DNA of 64,000 nucleotides from Diploscapter coronatus (taxonomy: Eukaryota; Nematoda; Chromadorea; Rhabditida; Rhabditidae), in assembly GCA_964036155.1 (NCBI GenBank), contig OZ038422.1, positions 43,795,201 through 43,859,200 of the forward strand, given 5' to 3'. The notes beneath the pieces are model-generated. The model worked only from the letters and a program-made list of their open reading frames with translations, was not told the origin of the DNA and ran no database searches. Of the stretch, positions 13,001 to 28,456 are shown in pieces. Position 1 is the stretch's first letter, and each line of letters opens with the position of its first letter. The translations under genes and the position numbers were made by a program.

Positions 13001-16000
13001 AATTTGGCAAGCACTTTGAGGGCCACGTTGTGGGCCGTGGATGCAGTGAGAATATTGCCCTGCAAGTACACTCTTAATTGCAAAAATGAACATTGCTCGA
13101 CTTACCGCCATCTTGTTATACGTGGCTCTGAGAATGACCTGGGCATAAACACCTTGCATTACGTCACAATAGTATTTGATCAGTTCTGAAAGAGCTCAAA
13201 TATGCTAAGTACAAGATTCACCACACTTCTCTTAACGACGAAAATCTCTGTCTCCATTTTCGTATACTATTTTCCAATTCGAGAGAAACAAATGAAAGGA
13301 TGGAGTGGGAAAAGGTTTTCTTCTATCGTCAAGGAGCACGATGCAGCGAAAATTAGATGAAATTTTCGACTCACGGTATAAGTTGAAAGCTCCCATGTTG
13401 CGCTGCTGGATGGTGGAGAATTTGCCGTTGAGGATGAACAGGACAATCGGCTTGATCGGCTCCTTCATTTTCTCGCTCCACTCTGCCTGAAAATTAGAAG
13501 CATTTTGAGTCAAATGTAAGATAATCACTTCAAGGCAGTGGAATTTGAAATGAAAAAGATTTTTTTAGAAAAATTTCGGAAAGAAAACCTACAACGCATT
13601 TCTTGAAACCAGAGACGAGTCCTTCGAGGCTGTCGCGAATTTGCTCGAAGGGATTCATGTAGTTCGCGTCCAGTTCACGGGTCTGAATCGAGAGCAATTA
13701 AGTTTGAAAATTAAGTTTGAAACGTTTCGAAGCTAAAATCGAAACAGGTGCTTTCACACATCCTAATTTGAAGTCGTGAACTTTCAGAATACTGATTTTA
13801 TAAAATGCGAAATTTATTAGTTCAATTTTTGTTTGATTTCAAGATGCAAATAATTCTGATTTTCAATGTTTTCAAGGTAGAAATTAAAAATAAAAACTGG
13901 ATAATGAAAAAATGAATCTATCGTTGATTGGAGAGAAAGTCTATATTCACATTCCGCAATTAGAAATCTAATTTAGAGCGAAATAATGAGTCGCGTAGAA
14001 GAGAAACGAAACGAATAGCGCAATTTTTGAATATCGACGTTCTCTCCGATCAATAATACCTCGAACTTCTCATGGATTCTCAGCCCCATTTCGCGAAGCA
14101 CTTTAATGAGCGTGCTAGCACCATCACTGAAATGAGCTTGCATTAGGAAGGAAATGGAATGGAAGAGCAAAAAGACACACCCTTGTGGAGTCGGCTGATT
14201 CGAGTCGTTCACGTAGATGACGCACATCACCGCGTTCACCGTCTCCAAGGTCTGTCTGCAAATTCTATAATCAGTGCAAAGCTCGGATTCTTGGTTCATT
14301 TAGATAGAGACTTCGATTTCAAAATGAGAAGTGAATTTAAGGCTAAAATTTTGAATCTCTCGAGTCTTATGATTTTTAAGATTCGAATGCATTGGCAAAC
14401 ATGAAACAGTTTGAGGCTATGCATGATATTCATATGCTTCATTTGAGCATATTCCAGGAATATAATCTGCATGAAATTTTAAAATTATTAGTTTAGTAAA
14501 GAGCGATAAACGAAGCATATTCAATCTCACACATAATTTCAACAGTTTTCTAAGTCATTGGATAGAAAATTTCTCTTCTAGAGATCAATGTACCTGAAAC
14601 AGTCGCGCTTGACGAGCTCCCATATGCCGTCGTTCCTGCCCCTGTCGTGGAAGTATGTCACCTCGTCATGAGACCCCTTTCCCTTAAACATACATTCAGG
14701 TGAACAGTTCAATTTGTTTAGAACTTACGAATTTGAGAGAGGGAGCAGGGAGGATGGTGGCCTTGAGCTGCATGAGCTCCTTCTGACAGGTGACTCCGAA
14801 GTTCTTCAGCCACATGTCGTCCACGGACAGAAGGGTCGGCAGAGTCTGGAACAAAGCATTTTAGTGTAAATCTTTCTTATATGAAGGTAGCTAATTTAAA
14901 AAATGTATAAATGAAGATAAGAAACGTCAAATCTGAATGCAAGATTAGACCCGTGTAAATATCTGATGCAACTCTACTTGTATGTTGCTCTCTTCGATTT
15001 GTTTTTTAATAGAATGGGTATGTAGCGTTACGCACGCCGCCTCTTAGAACTAGTCTAGACAGTTGAACTTACGGAGTTGCGTTGCGGGAGGACAAGTTCC
15101 TTTATGACGGCGAGCTTGTCGTCGGGAGTCATTGCAGTTTTCCGGATGAACTGCCCAAGCAGGTTCTGCTTGACCCTCCCCTCGTACTTGCTGACGATGT
15201 CCGTCAGGAAGCAACGGTCCAGGGGCACGAACATGTTCTTCTTGTACTGCAAGTAGACGAGTTAAAGGATAAAAAAGACGAATCAACTCACCACGACAGC
15301 GGGCAAGTCGGAGTAGTTGCACGAATAGCCGTACATCCTTCTCAAGTAATTCAGCACCGTATCCTCGATTTGCTCCCCCGTCTCCAGATCTTTTCTCTTA
15401 AGAAAGCTAATTTTTAGAATTTAGATTCGATGAAAGTTAGATTATCATTTGGTGGTTATTTGGTCATAAATAAACATCATTTCTATATTAGAATATTTGA
15501 ATGGAAAGACATGTGCGGTATTGATAGAAAAGATTAGTTGAAGAGGATGGACGAAGTAACTTTAGATAGTTTCATTGACGCATTTTCTTGTTTTCGAATC
15601 CAATTTCTTCTATTCATATTTCTATTGTATAGCACTCTTGGAATGCAAAAAATAAGGTCTGAATGATTAATAGACTAACGACGAAGTTGATCCGCGAGAT
15701 GCCCTTGGGAGACAGTTGAGTGAACTTGAAGTACTTCTTGCTTTCCTTCGGCGTGATCTGATAGTACATCGACAGGCCTGCAATCAGAACTATTGAAATA
15801 TTTTCAAGTTATTCGTATGACAAAAATAAGAACGAGAACGCAGTCGTTGCATACCAAAATATTCATTGCGCAACGATATACACGTCCGTAAGAACAATCA
15901 TAAGAATAGACGTTTTGTCAGATTTTTCTTTCAATGCCTCATATTAGCAAGTTCAATAAAAAATGTAAATGTGTCTACCTTTGAAAGCGCTTTCGACCTT

Positions 16001-19000
16001 CTTGCGAGCATCGAAGGGCATTCCGGAAGTCTGGAGTCTATGCCTCACGTTCTCCTCCTCGTGAGAGCCGCCGAGCAGTTCGACCAGGAAGTCCAGCAGA
16101 TTCTTCCCGCGGGAATAGAACAGCGAATGTGACACTCAAATTGGAAGTAATTGATAGTTGATTGATTGCGTTTGACAATAGTTCAATGATGAAAATGGGT
16201 CCTTTCAAAAAGTTATCAAGATTACATTTTCTAATTCTACTCATTTCTGATATTAGTAGTTTTGATTCTTCCGTAAATGACACAAGAACAAAAACTGTAA
16301 AATGAAGAATATTAGAGAAAATGTTCAACAATTCTCGGGAAGAATAATTTCGTATGGCATTTTTATTATTCATTATAACGTTTTAACCATCGCTTACAGT
16401 CGACGTTGTAGAGAACGCCAGCCTGGCACTCGGGTTTGACCGCTCCATGCAGGCCGGTCCAGGCCTCCACTCCCTCAGATAGGTACTGGACCATTGGCGA
16501 GTTGGTGATCCTCTGCAATTAATAATACACATCTTCAGAGGCTCGAATAATAGCACAAATCAGCCAAATAGAAGGAGAAACCGGGATATTTATTGAAGAC
16601 ATAAATCAGAAAAATGGTGATAGACTTACGAAGTCGTAGTCTCCAGGACGTAACGAGTAGTAGATCTTGTTGTCGGTCGGGGTGACGCAATTTTCATTTC
16701 CTCTGAAATATGAATTTCAAAAACTATGTTATTCAGTTTCCTTCAAAAGAAATTTCTCCTGTGTTTTATTGGCTTTGAATTTATAAGCTCTAGCAGTCAG
16801 TTGAAATTAAAATTTTAGAAAGGCACACTATTTTAATCGAACATGCACAATAATCAAAGACGTGATCGCAATTTAGCTCGAAATCGTTTTTCAAAATATC
16901 AAAATCGTCTCGCTTTTAATAATAACTGATTGAGGATGTCTTACTGCAGTTCGTATTTGAGCCGCATGGAGAGCATCGCATCGAGGACAGTTCGTAGGTC
17001 GCTGATATTCTGGATCGACTTGTCGTCTCGGTTGATTTCGATCGACTTCGCGAACACGATGTGGATCCAGAATTTCTTCCACTCCTGCAAACAACACATT
17101 TCTTCAATTCAACAGAAAAATATCAAATATTCGGCTAATTCTCTTGCAATTACCGTGATATTCTCTTATTTATGATAATACAAATTTTCGAATCTGAATA
17201 AAAACGATTTGAAAAGAAAATAAGTTAAGAGTTCAGTTTTTTTTTCCAAAATAAGTCTTACACGTCATGTTTATTTCGGTTTTCTGTTTCAGGAGCATTT
17301 CTCTTGCAGTCAGAAAAATGTTTCATAACAACCTTGACATGAGAAGATATTTGATGGAATGATTTCTTTTTTGATTGGAACAAAACTAACCAGTTCGAGT
17401 TCGAGGGTGAAGTCTCCCGGATTCTTGCCAGGCCCAGGATTCATTTCCCTGGCGCTCCAGAGGATATTCACGTCATTGAATATCACATCGGAATGATTCG
17501 GGGGGAACACGTCACGATATTCCCGCGTCCAGGCCCTGTGAAAGAGCTTCGAGGCTTGGGTCCTTAAACAAGTAATATTTTCATATGTTGATGAGATGAA
17601 TGGAGAATGGAAAAAGAAAAAAATTGATTTTTATGAATTTCGAATCAGACTCGTGCAGAAATGAAGATTCCGAAATTCAAATGATTCAAATCAATAAATT
17701 CAGAAAAGAGATACCAAAGAAGAAACAGGATTTCCGCACAAATCTGTAGAGAACATTCATGTCTCTGTTTATAAGTGATAAAATTTAGAAAACTGAAGAC
17801 TACCAGCTGCATGAATGAAATCAATATTCTTAAATCCCAATTTTCTCATTTCAATTTGAATACTGACAATTCTACGCATCTAACATTCTCATGAATTTTT
17901 AATTATTGGGGGCTATTTTTCATGTATGATGATTTATGAACAGACCTGTCAGTGACGGGCACTTTTTGTATGCCCGGACCCTGCCTCGTCCGCATCATTT
18001 TCCCCATCAGAATCTCTACATTATATTGGTAGAGTCGGATGGGCTTCTCGGGGAGTTCCAACTGAATTTCGTTGTTTTCTTTCTAGTCCTCACATTCTTT
18101 CCTACCTTGACGTAGTTGGTGGTTACGTCGATCTTCCTCCCCAACTTCAGTTCTTCGACCTTCGTCTCCGGCCGCTTCACAAACGTTTGCCCCTGGTACT
18201 GCAAATCCAAGCATTCAATCAGTTGTTCATGTGCATTGTAATCGGTCCTACCTTCAGGTCGTCCCTGGCGATGTTGATTCCCTTCTTCCTGGGCTGCCGA
18301 TTTCCATTGAAGGGAGGTCTGCTCTGTGGCCCTCCTCTTCTCTGGTACTGGCCGCCTGCTCCATACCGTTCGCCCTAAAATGTATCTCTATGATTTTTCG
18401 AGGAAATGATTTTATTTGATTTTCAAAATATGGAGTGTTCTTCTTACTCATTTCTGAAAAAACAACAGTTTGTAAACGACGGAATGATTTTCATCAAATA
18501 ATAGATTCTATTTTATCTTTTCAGGAAAAAAGACTGCGCTACTTGACAAAAAGTCACTATGCCATTTCCCAAAAGATCACTGTTTCTTCATCATTTACAA
18601 GTTAACGTGGAAAAAACTCCTTCATTTCTTTGCGAAGTTGTGTAGTAAAATAATGAAAAGATATGTATCAAGTACGTTTTCAAATAAGCAAGAAAGCAAG
18701 CACACTCCAACAAAGAAGGCGTCAACTCAAATAAAAAAGTGGCTCTTTTCTCGTTCATTAGAGTTAGATAGAAAAAGAGGCAGTGCTATCTCCTTTTTGA
18801 TTGAAGCAGCATTTTAGGGTTGGTTTTGCCTGTTTTATTGCTTATCAAAAGGCGAGTTCAATAATTATGCAGGTTTAGTCCAGTTGCGGCTGTAATATTA
18901 AAGAAAAAAATTCGAAGACGATTGAATTGAGTGTTCATACCTGATCGCTGCCGCTGCTCCTCCTCTGATCATACCCATTTCCCTCCTCTCGTCTGTCATT

Positions 19001-19817
19001 GTAGGCATTTCCGGCCCTCCTTTCGTAATCGTCTCGTCTGCAATTAAATTATTGTTTCGAAGCTTTTATAAATGATTCAAATTTATGTCCTTTTTCATTA
19101 TATTCTTGAAGAAGAAATAAATTTCCATTTTCATCGATTTAGAAATACAGTAAGATTTTCGTCATATATATATATATATTTTAGAATAATGGTAGTATTT
19201 CAGATATGGAAATGACTTTCATTTTAATGTTGTATTAAATCAGCTATGGGTTTTATTCCAATTCACCTGTCATCACTGTATCTCCTCTCGTATCTGTCGT
19301 CCATCCTCATCCCACCCATCCGTCGGTTCATGTCCTCGTAGCGATCATCTGAAAGAAGAAAAATACTTCCAAGAGGCAACTACTACTACTACATGACGGA
19401 GGGTGTCTTCCCCGCACCATCTCTTCCTACTCTCATCTCCCTACCCTATCACTAACTATATAGACTCCCGTCTTCCGTCATATAGCAACCGTTCTTCCAA
19501 GACAATAGTTTTGGACTAAGCAAATTACGTGTAACATGAGAATTTCGGAGTGAGAAATTAGAAAACTAATTTATGGATTTTGGAAAGCTCCTCAAGTATT
19601 AAAAGGGACGCTCATGTTTGGAAATATTTAAAAAAAAAAAATTTAAAAAAAAAAGAAATTTTTTTGAAGACACGTTATTGTGCGAGTTCACAGGAAATGC
19701 GATATGAAAACGCTTAGAAATTTTCAACGCAGCCTGCACAAAGTAGTACAGGTTGCTCATTATATTTGGGATTTTTATTTTCAAAATAAAAAATCAAAGC
19801 TTACCACCACGCGACAT
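10084..19817 (-). CDS. Argonaute protein, slicer-competent, with Arg/Asp-rich N-terminus
   Basis: 29 coding exons, 1044 residues; coding segments (high to low): 19817-19805, 19348-19267, 19037-18941, 18374-18252, 18198-18106, 18061-17946, 17562-17391, 17084-16945, 16702-16630, 16512-16398, 16134-15979, 15777-15680, 15396-15292, 15246-15073, 14845-14729, 14682-14594, 14255-14181, 14126-14060, 13682-13593, 13486-13375, 13185-13106, 13059-12983, 12747-12577, 12434-12341, 11875-11789, 11742-11621, 11152-10990, 10504-10424, 10236-10084. Domains: disordered N-terminus with DDRYE-type repeats and RRGGPQSR, N domain, PAZ (LFYSRGKNLLDFL), MID (VLFILNGKFSTIQQRN), PIWI. PIWI catalytic positions are all present: SVDVTHPS, GEEQ, YRDGISE, TSRPTHYYVLWDE. 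Argonautes bind small RNAs and, with this tetrad, can cut targets. The end is MVFL rather than the MYFA of AGO. It resembles the AGO/CSR-1 side more than WAGOs, which lack the tetrad; I do not assign an orthologue. Confidence 0.92.
10592..10789. mobile_element. foldback/MITE-like element, family B copy 1, in Argonaute intron
   Basis: The ends are 14-bp perfect inverted copies (GACTACCTGATGAA, TTCATCAGGTAGTC). Pairing continues imperfectly for about 70 bp per arm. The right half is clearly similar to 33962-34049 in an INTS4 intron. No coding capacity is seen. Confidence 0.7.
19386..19488. mobile_element. foldback element, family A copy, in Argonaute intron 1
   Basis: The imperfect arms are CTACATGACGGA on the left and TCCGTCATATAG on the right. 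In reverse complement the interior reads like the element at 24239-24342 (TATAGTTAG..., GAGAGTAGGA..., GGGGAAGAC). Confidence 0.6.
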
Positions 19818-20453
19818 TTCGGCCGTTTGTTGTTGGATTGGATTTGTTCAGGAAAAAGAGCAGGAGTTCCACTAGGGAAACGAATAGCTGTATGCTGTGT
19901 GTGAAGCTGAGTTAACACAATTGGGAAGTGCGCTGAAAATGAAACAATCAACCGGAAGATCGAAGAACAAAACTATGGGTAATCGATAACCGAACAAAGG
20001 ATAAGCATTTGGAAGAAACGGAAAAAAACTAAAGTGATACTTGATTGTGAGAGGCCAATGCAGAAACAATGTACTAAAACGAGAACAACGGACAATTGAT
20101 CGATAAGTCAATGGAACTTCATGGATGATGGATGTCGAAAAATAACCACTTTGGTGCAAATAAGAGCAAAATTGACATGAATAGAGTGCAAAATAAAGCC
20201 TTTGTACGAAAATGAGATGAAGTGGGCATGGAAGAGTGAAAGGTACGATGTGTAGGGTTGCAATTAGTTTACGATTGAGCCACGTCCACAACGCTGATTT
20301 CCCTTCTTTTCTTTTATCTAGCTCTGAACACATGACCTGTCAACGCAGACATAGAGCGATCATTTTTAGCTTCTCTAATGCACACTATTTTTCATTGACA
20401 AAATTTGAATTTCTGGCATCAGGCTCTTTAGATGCTCTAGTTCGCGAAAAAGT

Positions 20454-20500
20454 GAACCGTAGGGCGATAGACTCGCTAAGCGCCCATCAGCGTACGGTTC
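20454..20500. repeat. compact hairpin
   Basis: GAACCGTA (20454-20461) pairs with TACGGTTC (20493-20500), and GGGCG (20462-20466) pairs with CGCCC (20481-20485). This is a GC-rich structured island in AT-rich DNA. Confidence 0.55.
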
Positions 20501-23500
20501 TGGATTTTTGAAACAGTACTCACAAATAAAACTGATGCTCGAAAATAACTTTAAAAGTGACAATGTCCTCTTTTCAACTATGCTGTCAGGCCGTGAACGG
20601 TGAAATGCGATGTAGTGATAGTGGTCACCTGCAATTATCGACTGGAAAGAAAGCAAATATCATAATCTACATAGTGGATGCCACGCATCATGAGTGAAAA
20701 GAGACAGGGAAAGTGAAGAATGGAGGGAATAGCCTAGTTTCTCATCCCCTCTTCCATATTGAGAATGCAGTGTCAATACGAGGAAACAAGAACATTGGCC
20801 GCAAAATAGAGAATAAGTCAGTGGTTACAGCTTCGAGAAAGAGAATGAAACCAACGAGATAAAGAATATAAAGAATACCGAAATGGGTTCGCGCTCAATG
20901 TTTTGTTTCGCTAATTCAAAAAGATTCTACCGCCGACAAATAGCGAGAAAACGAAAGGGAAACATCGTAAAAAAGTCTTCATGAGAAAGAGCTTGTAATA
21001 AGAGTGAACGAATTCATTTATCAAGAACATAAAGATGGGGGATAATCAACTGGACATGTAAGCTAAAAATATGCTGAAGAATAAAGAAAGATATAGCTTG
21101 CGGTAATTTATAATTTCCAAAAAAATACACATCAAATAATTAATTTTGCACGAAAATAAGCAATAAGATGATAAGAAAGCTTCGTTGCGCCGTTCAAATA
21201 GGGTGGAAAAAGAATGCATGAAAATAAGAAACACTGATCATATATGATTCGTACATATGGTAAAATGACAGTCGCCAATCAGAACAAAGATAGTTTAAAA
21301 AACCCACTATTTGAATGCGAACTTTCTGTTGTGGCTGGTGGTAGTGGTTTTATGGTAAGGGCAACACGAGGAAAATAGTTCGCAAAGGGAAGGGAACAAG
21401 AAAATGGCAGACAGAGAAGTGAGAATAACAAGCAGTAGGGTAGAGAGCGCGTGCTATTTCAAATTTTATGTTGATGGTATTGGAAGTTAGCAGAAATATT
21501 GCTCGACTCTTCCAATACTCCGATCAAAAAGAAAAAATCAATTTGGTCTAGTCTAACCCCTACTTAACTCGATAATTACCCGAGTACATTTCGCGATTTT
21601 TCGTAAATGAAAATCAGAATTTTGATTCGATTTAAAAATCGATCATTTTTCTTTCAAAAAACCATCGGATTTCATATTCATTACTCAATCCTCGGCTCCA
21701 TGCTGGCGATGAGTAATGAACACTGCAAATAATCGTTCTCACAGCTGGGAAAGTGTCGAAGTTAGATATGTAATATGTTAATTTCGGCTATTTCTGTAGG
21801 AAAATGGTAAAAATTTGACGAGTTGACCAACACTAACCATTCATCATCATCGGGGCTCGACGTTTTCGGAATATGACCTCCATACTGCGAAAAATATACT
21901 TTCTAGTATTAAAAGTTGCTAACTCAAGGGACGGATTTTATACTATTTTGGCTACCTTTGAAGCCCAAAAATAGGTGTTTTCGTTGATTTTCGAGGATCG
22001 GCCTGATGGGAACTTTTATAAAGCTCACAATTTTCTACAACTTCCATGGAGATTAAATTCCACCAAAATCGCAAGCTTTCACAGGAGACCGGCTCAAAAC
22101 ATTTGTTTACGAACAAATTGCAATTTTCGTATATTCAAATTTGAATATTTGTGCTTTCTAAGTGTGGGTAGCAGAGAGAAAGGAGCAATGGCTCAATTCT
22201 TACTGCAAATGGGGCTGCGATGCGACGCGGTTGCGTTGCGTACTTCATATGAATAGAGAAAAGGGAGAGAGCCGATAGAATTGAGCTACATCGATAGAAG
22301 AATGGAAATTACTCACTAAGAAACAATGGATCAAGCAGCGTGAGAAAATTTAATAAGTGAATGAAATTTATAATAAGAAAATGAGTAAGGTTGCAGGGAG
22401 TGAATCGGGAAAGGGGTACGAAATTAGAGCGAGACACCACGTGTATGGCTTGTAGAGAGTAAGGCATATGAAGAGAGCAGAGAAGATATTGGTCGATTTC
22501 GAAGAAGAGGAAAAGATTGATGTTCCTTTAGGAAACGTAGCAGAATAATGGGAATAGGAAGAAATTGCGATGCAAGGAAACTAAAATTCTGAGAAAATAG
22601 ATAAGAAGGGTCAAATAAAAAGAGCCGAAATCGATTGACAGAGCAATAGTTCAGCCCCTTATAGTTACCACTCTCTTTTTTTTATCTTCTTTATACTATT
22701 TTTCCGAAAAGAGGGTAGCAAATACAGTGAACTGACAGTCCTGATTAACGGGTTGGAAATGGCAAGCAGATAAGGTCGTAATGGAACGAACAATGGCATA
22801 CATATTTGAATGCAAGTGGCTAATTAAAACGGGAATGGAGATTGCTAAAAAATATGTGGAAGGATGAACAATCCAAATTCAATTTGTGCACATTGTAGGG
22901 AAATGAGAATAAAATGAAAAGTCTAATTCTCATGATCTCATAGGATTTGATAGAAAACTTGGAAACATTAATAGCTATACAATAGGAAAAATGTAATATT
23001 AAACGTCTCTGAAGTAAATAATCCACATAAACCTTTTAATCAATTGGTCTTTGAGCAATATATTTGATTGTAAAGTTTCGATGCAGAGACACATTTCTAC
23101 AGCTTTTACTCTTTTTTTTTTATAAACATCGCAGATAGTTTTGAAAGATATTTGAAAAGGAACGAAGTTTCCATTATAAAAATCTCGCTTCGATACTGTT
23201 GAAACTCTAAAGCTATTTTTTTCGCTTACTAATGATATTTTCGCTCTTTCTCAATTCTTAAATTAAAAATAAAATATTCAAAAATTGAATTGATTATAAA
23301 GTCTTTCATTATCATCATGAAAAGCCTACAATAATTTAAAATGTACATGGATTTAACTTTCTTTGAATTATTAACTTGTCAAGATATGACACAATTATTT
23401 CGTGATGGCAAGCATAAACTCAAAAATTGTCTTTTCGTAATTAATCTTTCTTTTAAGAAATTCTTAATACTGAGAAATACTATTTTCAAATTTATAGAAG

Positions 23501-23871
23501 CTTACATGTTTTCAATGCAAAATTTCAAAAGATGCGAAATGTGGTGACTAATCATGCCAACAGAAAATGAAAAAGCCGTTTCCATTTCCCATTTCTTATA
23601 TCGTTCATCTCTAAAATCAATGAAAAATATACGAAAAGAAAGGAAGAGAAGCAGATTTGAAATTAGGCCGCAGCTGCGAAGAAATCGGTTAAAAGTACGA
23701 TTTTGCATAAATAATACGTTTAGCGGCCATAGAAAAGAAAATTCTCCAAAATAAAAAATCGTAAATAAGCTATGTTTACAATTAATTTTCGTCTTTCAAT
23801 GACATTTTAGAACTAACCAAATAAGTTTCTTGGAAAATTGCATAAAATTAATGAGAAGTATCGCAATGATG

Positions 23872-23942
23872 ATTCGTAAATGACAAGATCTATAGTTAGA
23901 GAGAAATAATATGAGAAAAGACAGGTCTCGTCATTTACGAAT
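23872..23942. mobile_element. foldback element, family A copy
   Basis: 13-bp perfect inverted ends (ATTCGTAAATGAC, GTCATTTACGAAT) enclose CTATAGTTAGAGA...GAAAAGAC, the same core as in the element at 24239-24342. Confidence 0.65.
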
Positions 23943-24238
23943 TATTGCCTCTAGGTGGATTTCAGAAAATCGACTTTTTGTCCCCCAGAACGCTAAAAAC
24001 AGAATTTTAAAATGAATTGTTCAACCAAAATCGATTCTCCAAAACCTAGTATTTCACTAATAATAATGTCGAAATTTGTTTTATTTTATTTGCAAGAATT
24101 GCAAATTTTATCGATATCGTGAAATTCTTGGAAAGCAAAATATTTTATTGACTTTTTACAACCATTTTAGTCGATATAGAATTACGATAGCTGAATAGGA
24201 TGCATTAATAAGTAAATACGTGTGCAGTGCGTTAGTTA

Positions 24239-24342
24239 CTAAATGACGACCTGACGACCCCTATAGTTAGAGAAAGGGAGAAGGGGGTTAGAGTAGGACG
24301 AAATAGTGTAGGAAAAGACGGGGTCGTCAGGTCGTCATTTAG
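24239..24342. mobile_element. foldback element, family A copy with the best preserved ends
   Basis: Perfect 23-bp inverted ends at 24239-24261 and 24320-24342. Each contains a TGACGACC direct duplication. The interior begins CTATAGTTAGAGAAAGGG and ends GGAAAAGAC. The right flank is GCTGTTGTC, as next to the copy at 36794-36862. Confidence 0.75.
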
Positions 24343-24547
24343 CTGTTGTCGTACACTGCAGTAAATACTCTATTATCTACGAAATTACGGTTTACATAGG
24401 AAGGAGGGAAGGAGTACTCGCGAGCCTTAACAATGTGCCTCTGTATCTCTTCACTCTGCTCCCTCGTTCCCATACAGTATCGATGCGCTGCGTTCGCAGA
24501 TACGCGTCTCCCCTTTAATGCAAACGTCCATCTCGTAGATAATAGAG

Positions 24548-24709
24548 AGTAAGGGTGCGTCCATGCTCCGCTTATGTTCACGTGAGCAAAAAAGAAATAG
24601 CACGCGAGGGTGAGAGAGGAAAAGAGTATGTCTTCTTTGTGTCTCCCATCCTCGCGTGCCATTTTTTAGTTCACGTGAGTGTGAGCAGAGTATGAAGGCG
24701 TCCTAACTG
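24548..24709. mobile_element. foldback element with CACGTGA in the arms
   Basis: CACGCGAGG (24601-24609) pairs with CCTCGCGTG (24650-24658). Pairing extends outward imperfectly for about 60 bp per arm through CACGTGAG (24579-24586) and its partner at 24672-24679. It carries no open frame. Confidence 0.65.
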
Positions 24710-24949
24710 TTCATGATGTCTTTTAGACCAAAGAACAAAGTTATCAGCGCAAGCGCCATAAGAGCTCTTCGAATTGACAAATAATTATCATTGATAAGAT
24801 AGCGATACATTAAAAAATTGATTCAATCTTGCATGAGCGCTGAGGATAACGACCAAATATATTTACATGAAAGTTTCAGAAAGAAAATTATAATCAAAAG
24901 GATTGTTTATCTTAACATTCAGTCTTCTAGTCAATAAATTTTCACAAGT

Positions 24950-27634
<2,685 letters not shown>

Positions 27635-27642
27635 ATCGAAAG

Positions 27643-27648
27643 CTGAAA
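27643..27648 (-). promoter_or_regulatory. candidate SL acceptor upstream of alpha-tubulin ATG
   Basis: On the minus strand TCCTTTCAG ends 8 nt before the ATG at 27634. It matches the local splice acceptor consensus and has no coding exon before it. Confidence 0.5.
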
Positions 27649-28456
27649 GGACAGTCGAAATGGGAAGGGGATGGAATGTGAAATGAAGGAAGGCAAAGAA
27701 TGGAGGAGTTGAAAGGGACGAGAGGGAGGGGAACCAGGGAAACTGGCCCAAATAGACAAATTAGGAAGACAAAGGAGGGAGGGCTTGACAGAATAGAAGG
27801 GCATGAAAGGATGTCAGGTAGCCAGGTACGAAATGGAAACCAACGGACATGCTCATGGATACGAATACGGGAAAACGAACAGCGATGTTAGCAGTGCAAT
27901 GCGGTGCGAGATCTCCAAGCGATTTATCGGTTGATGATGATAAAAAATCGCCATGCCTGATACATGTACGATAGGAATCAGTAGAAATTAGTGAGATAAA
28001 TTATTATTTTGTTTACTTTATTCGCTGTTATCATCCACTCCTTTTCGCGGAAAATTCATTATCAACTAAAATGGTGTTAATTAGCAGATTATTGTAGGCT
28101 CAGCTTTCACACAAAATATCATTAAAAATAAATTTATCTATGCCGAACTCTCTGGAATGTAAATATTAACACATTTAAGGTTAAAAAGCGATCAAATTTG
28201 GTACTACATAAAATATTTATATCGTTTTTGATAATTGAAATTTCATCGACCATTTAACTGAAATTAATAAGCACTTCTGCGTTATTGTATCAATTTGATA
28301 AATACGATAAGATCATAAACCTTGAGATAGACTTTTCACATCTTTAGATAAATAAAATTGGAATGATTTTGATATCAACAATACCCGAAAATGTTTGAAA
28401 ACAATAGAAAAAGATTATATCAGGTTTGAAAAATTTTTTAAATGAATATCGTGAGT
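27649..28456. other. intergenic between nucleotidyltransferase and alpha-tubulin
   Basis: About 800 nt with no exon chain on either strand. It should hold the nucleotidyltransferase 3' UTR and the alpha-tubulin promoter. Confidence 0.5.

Larger units (their letters stand above)
19818..24949. other. gene-poor region upstream of the Argonaute gene
   Basis: I see no exon chain on either strand. The stretch contains purine-rich segments (20.6-21.5 and 22.2-22.7 kb), a small hairpin at 20454-20500 and three foldback elements at 23.87-24.71 kb. Regulatory sequence for the Argonaute gene, or an untranslated 5' exon, would be expected here because no SL-type acceptor lies directly upstream of its ATG. 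Confidence 0.5.

Noticed and set aside
19160..19185. TA dinucleotide repeat
   Set aside because: Ordinary microsatellite within an Argonaute intron.
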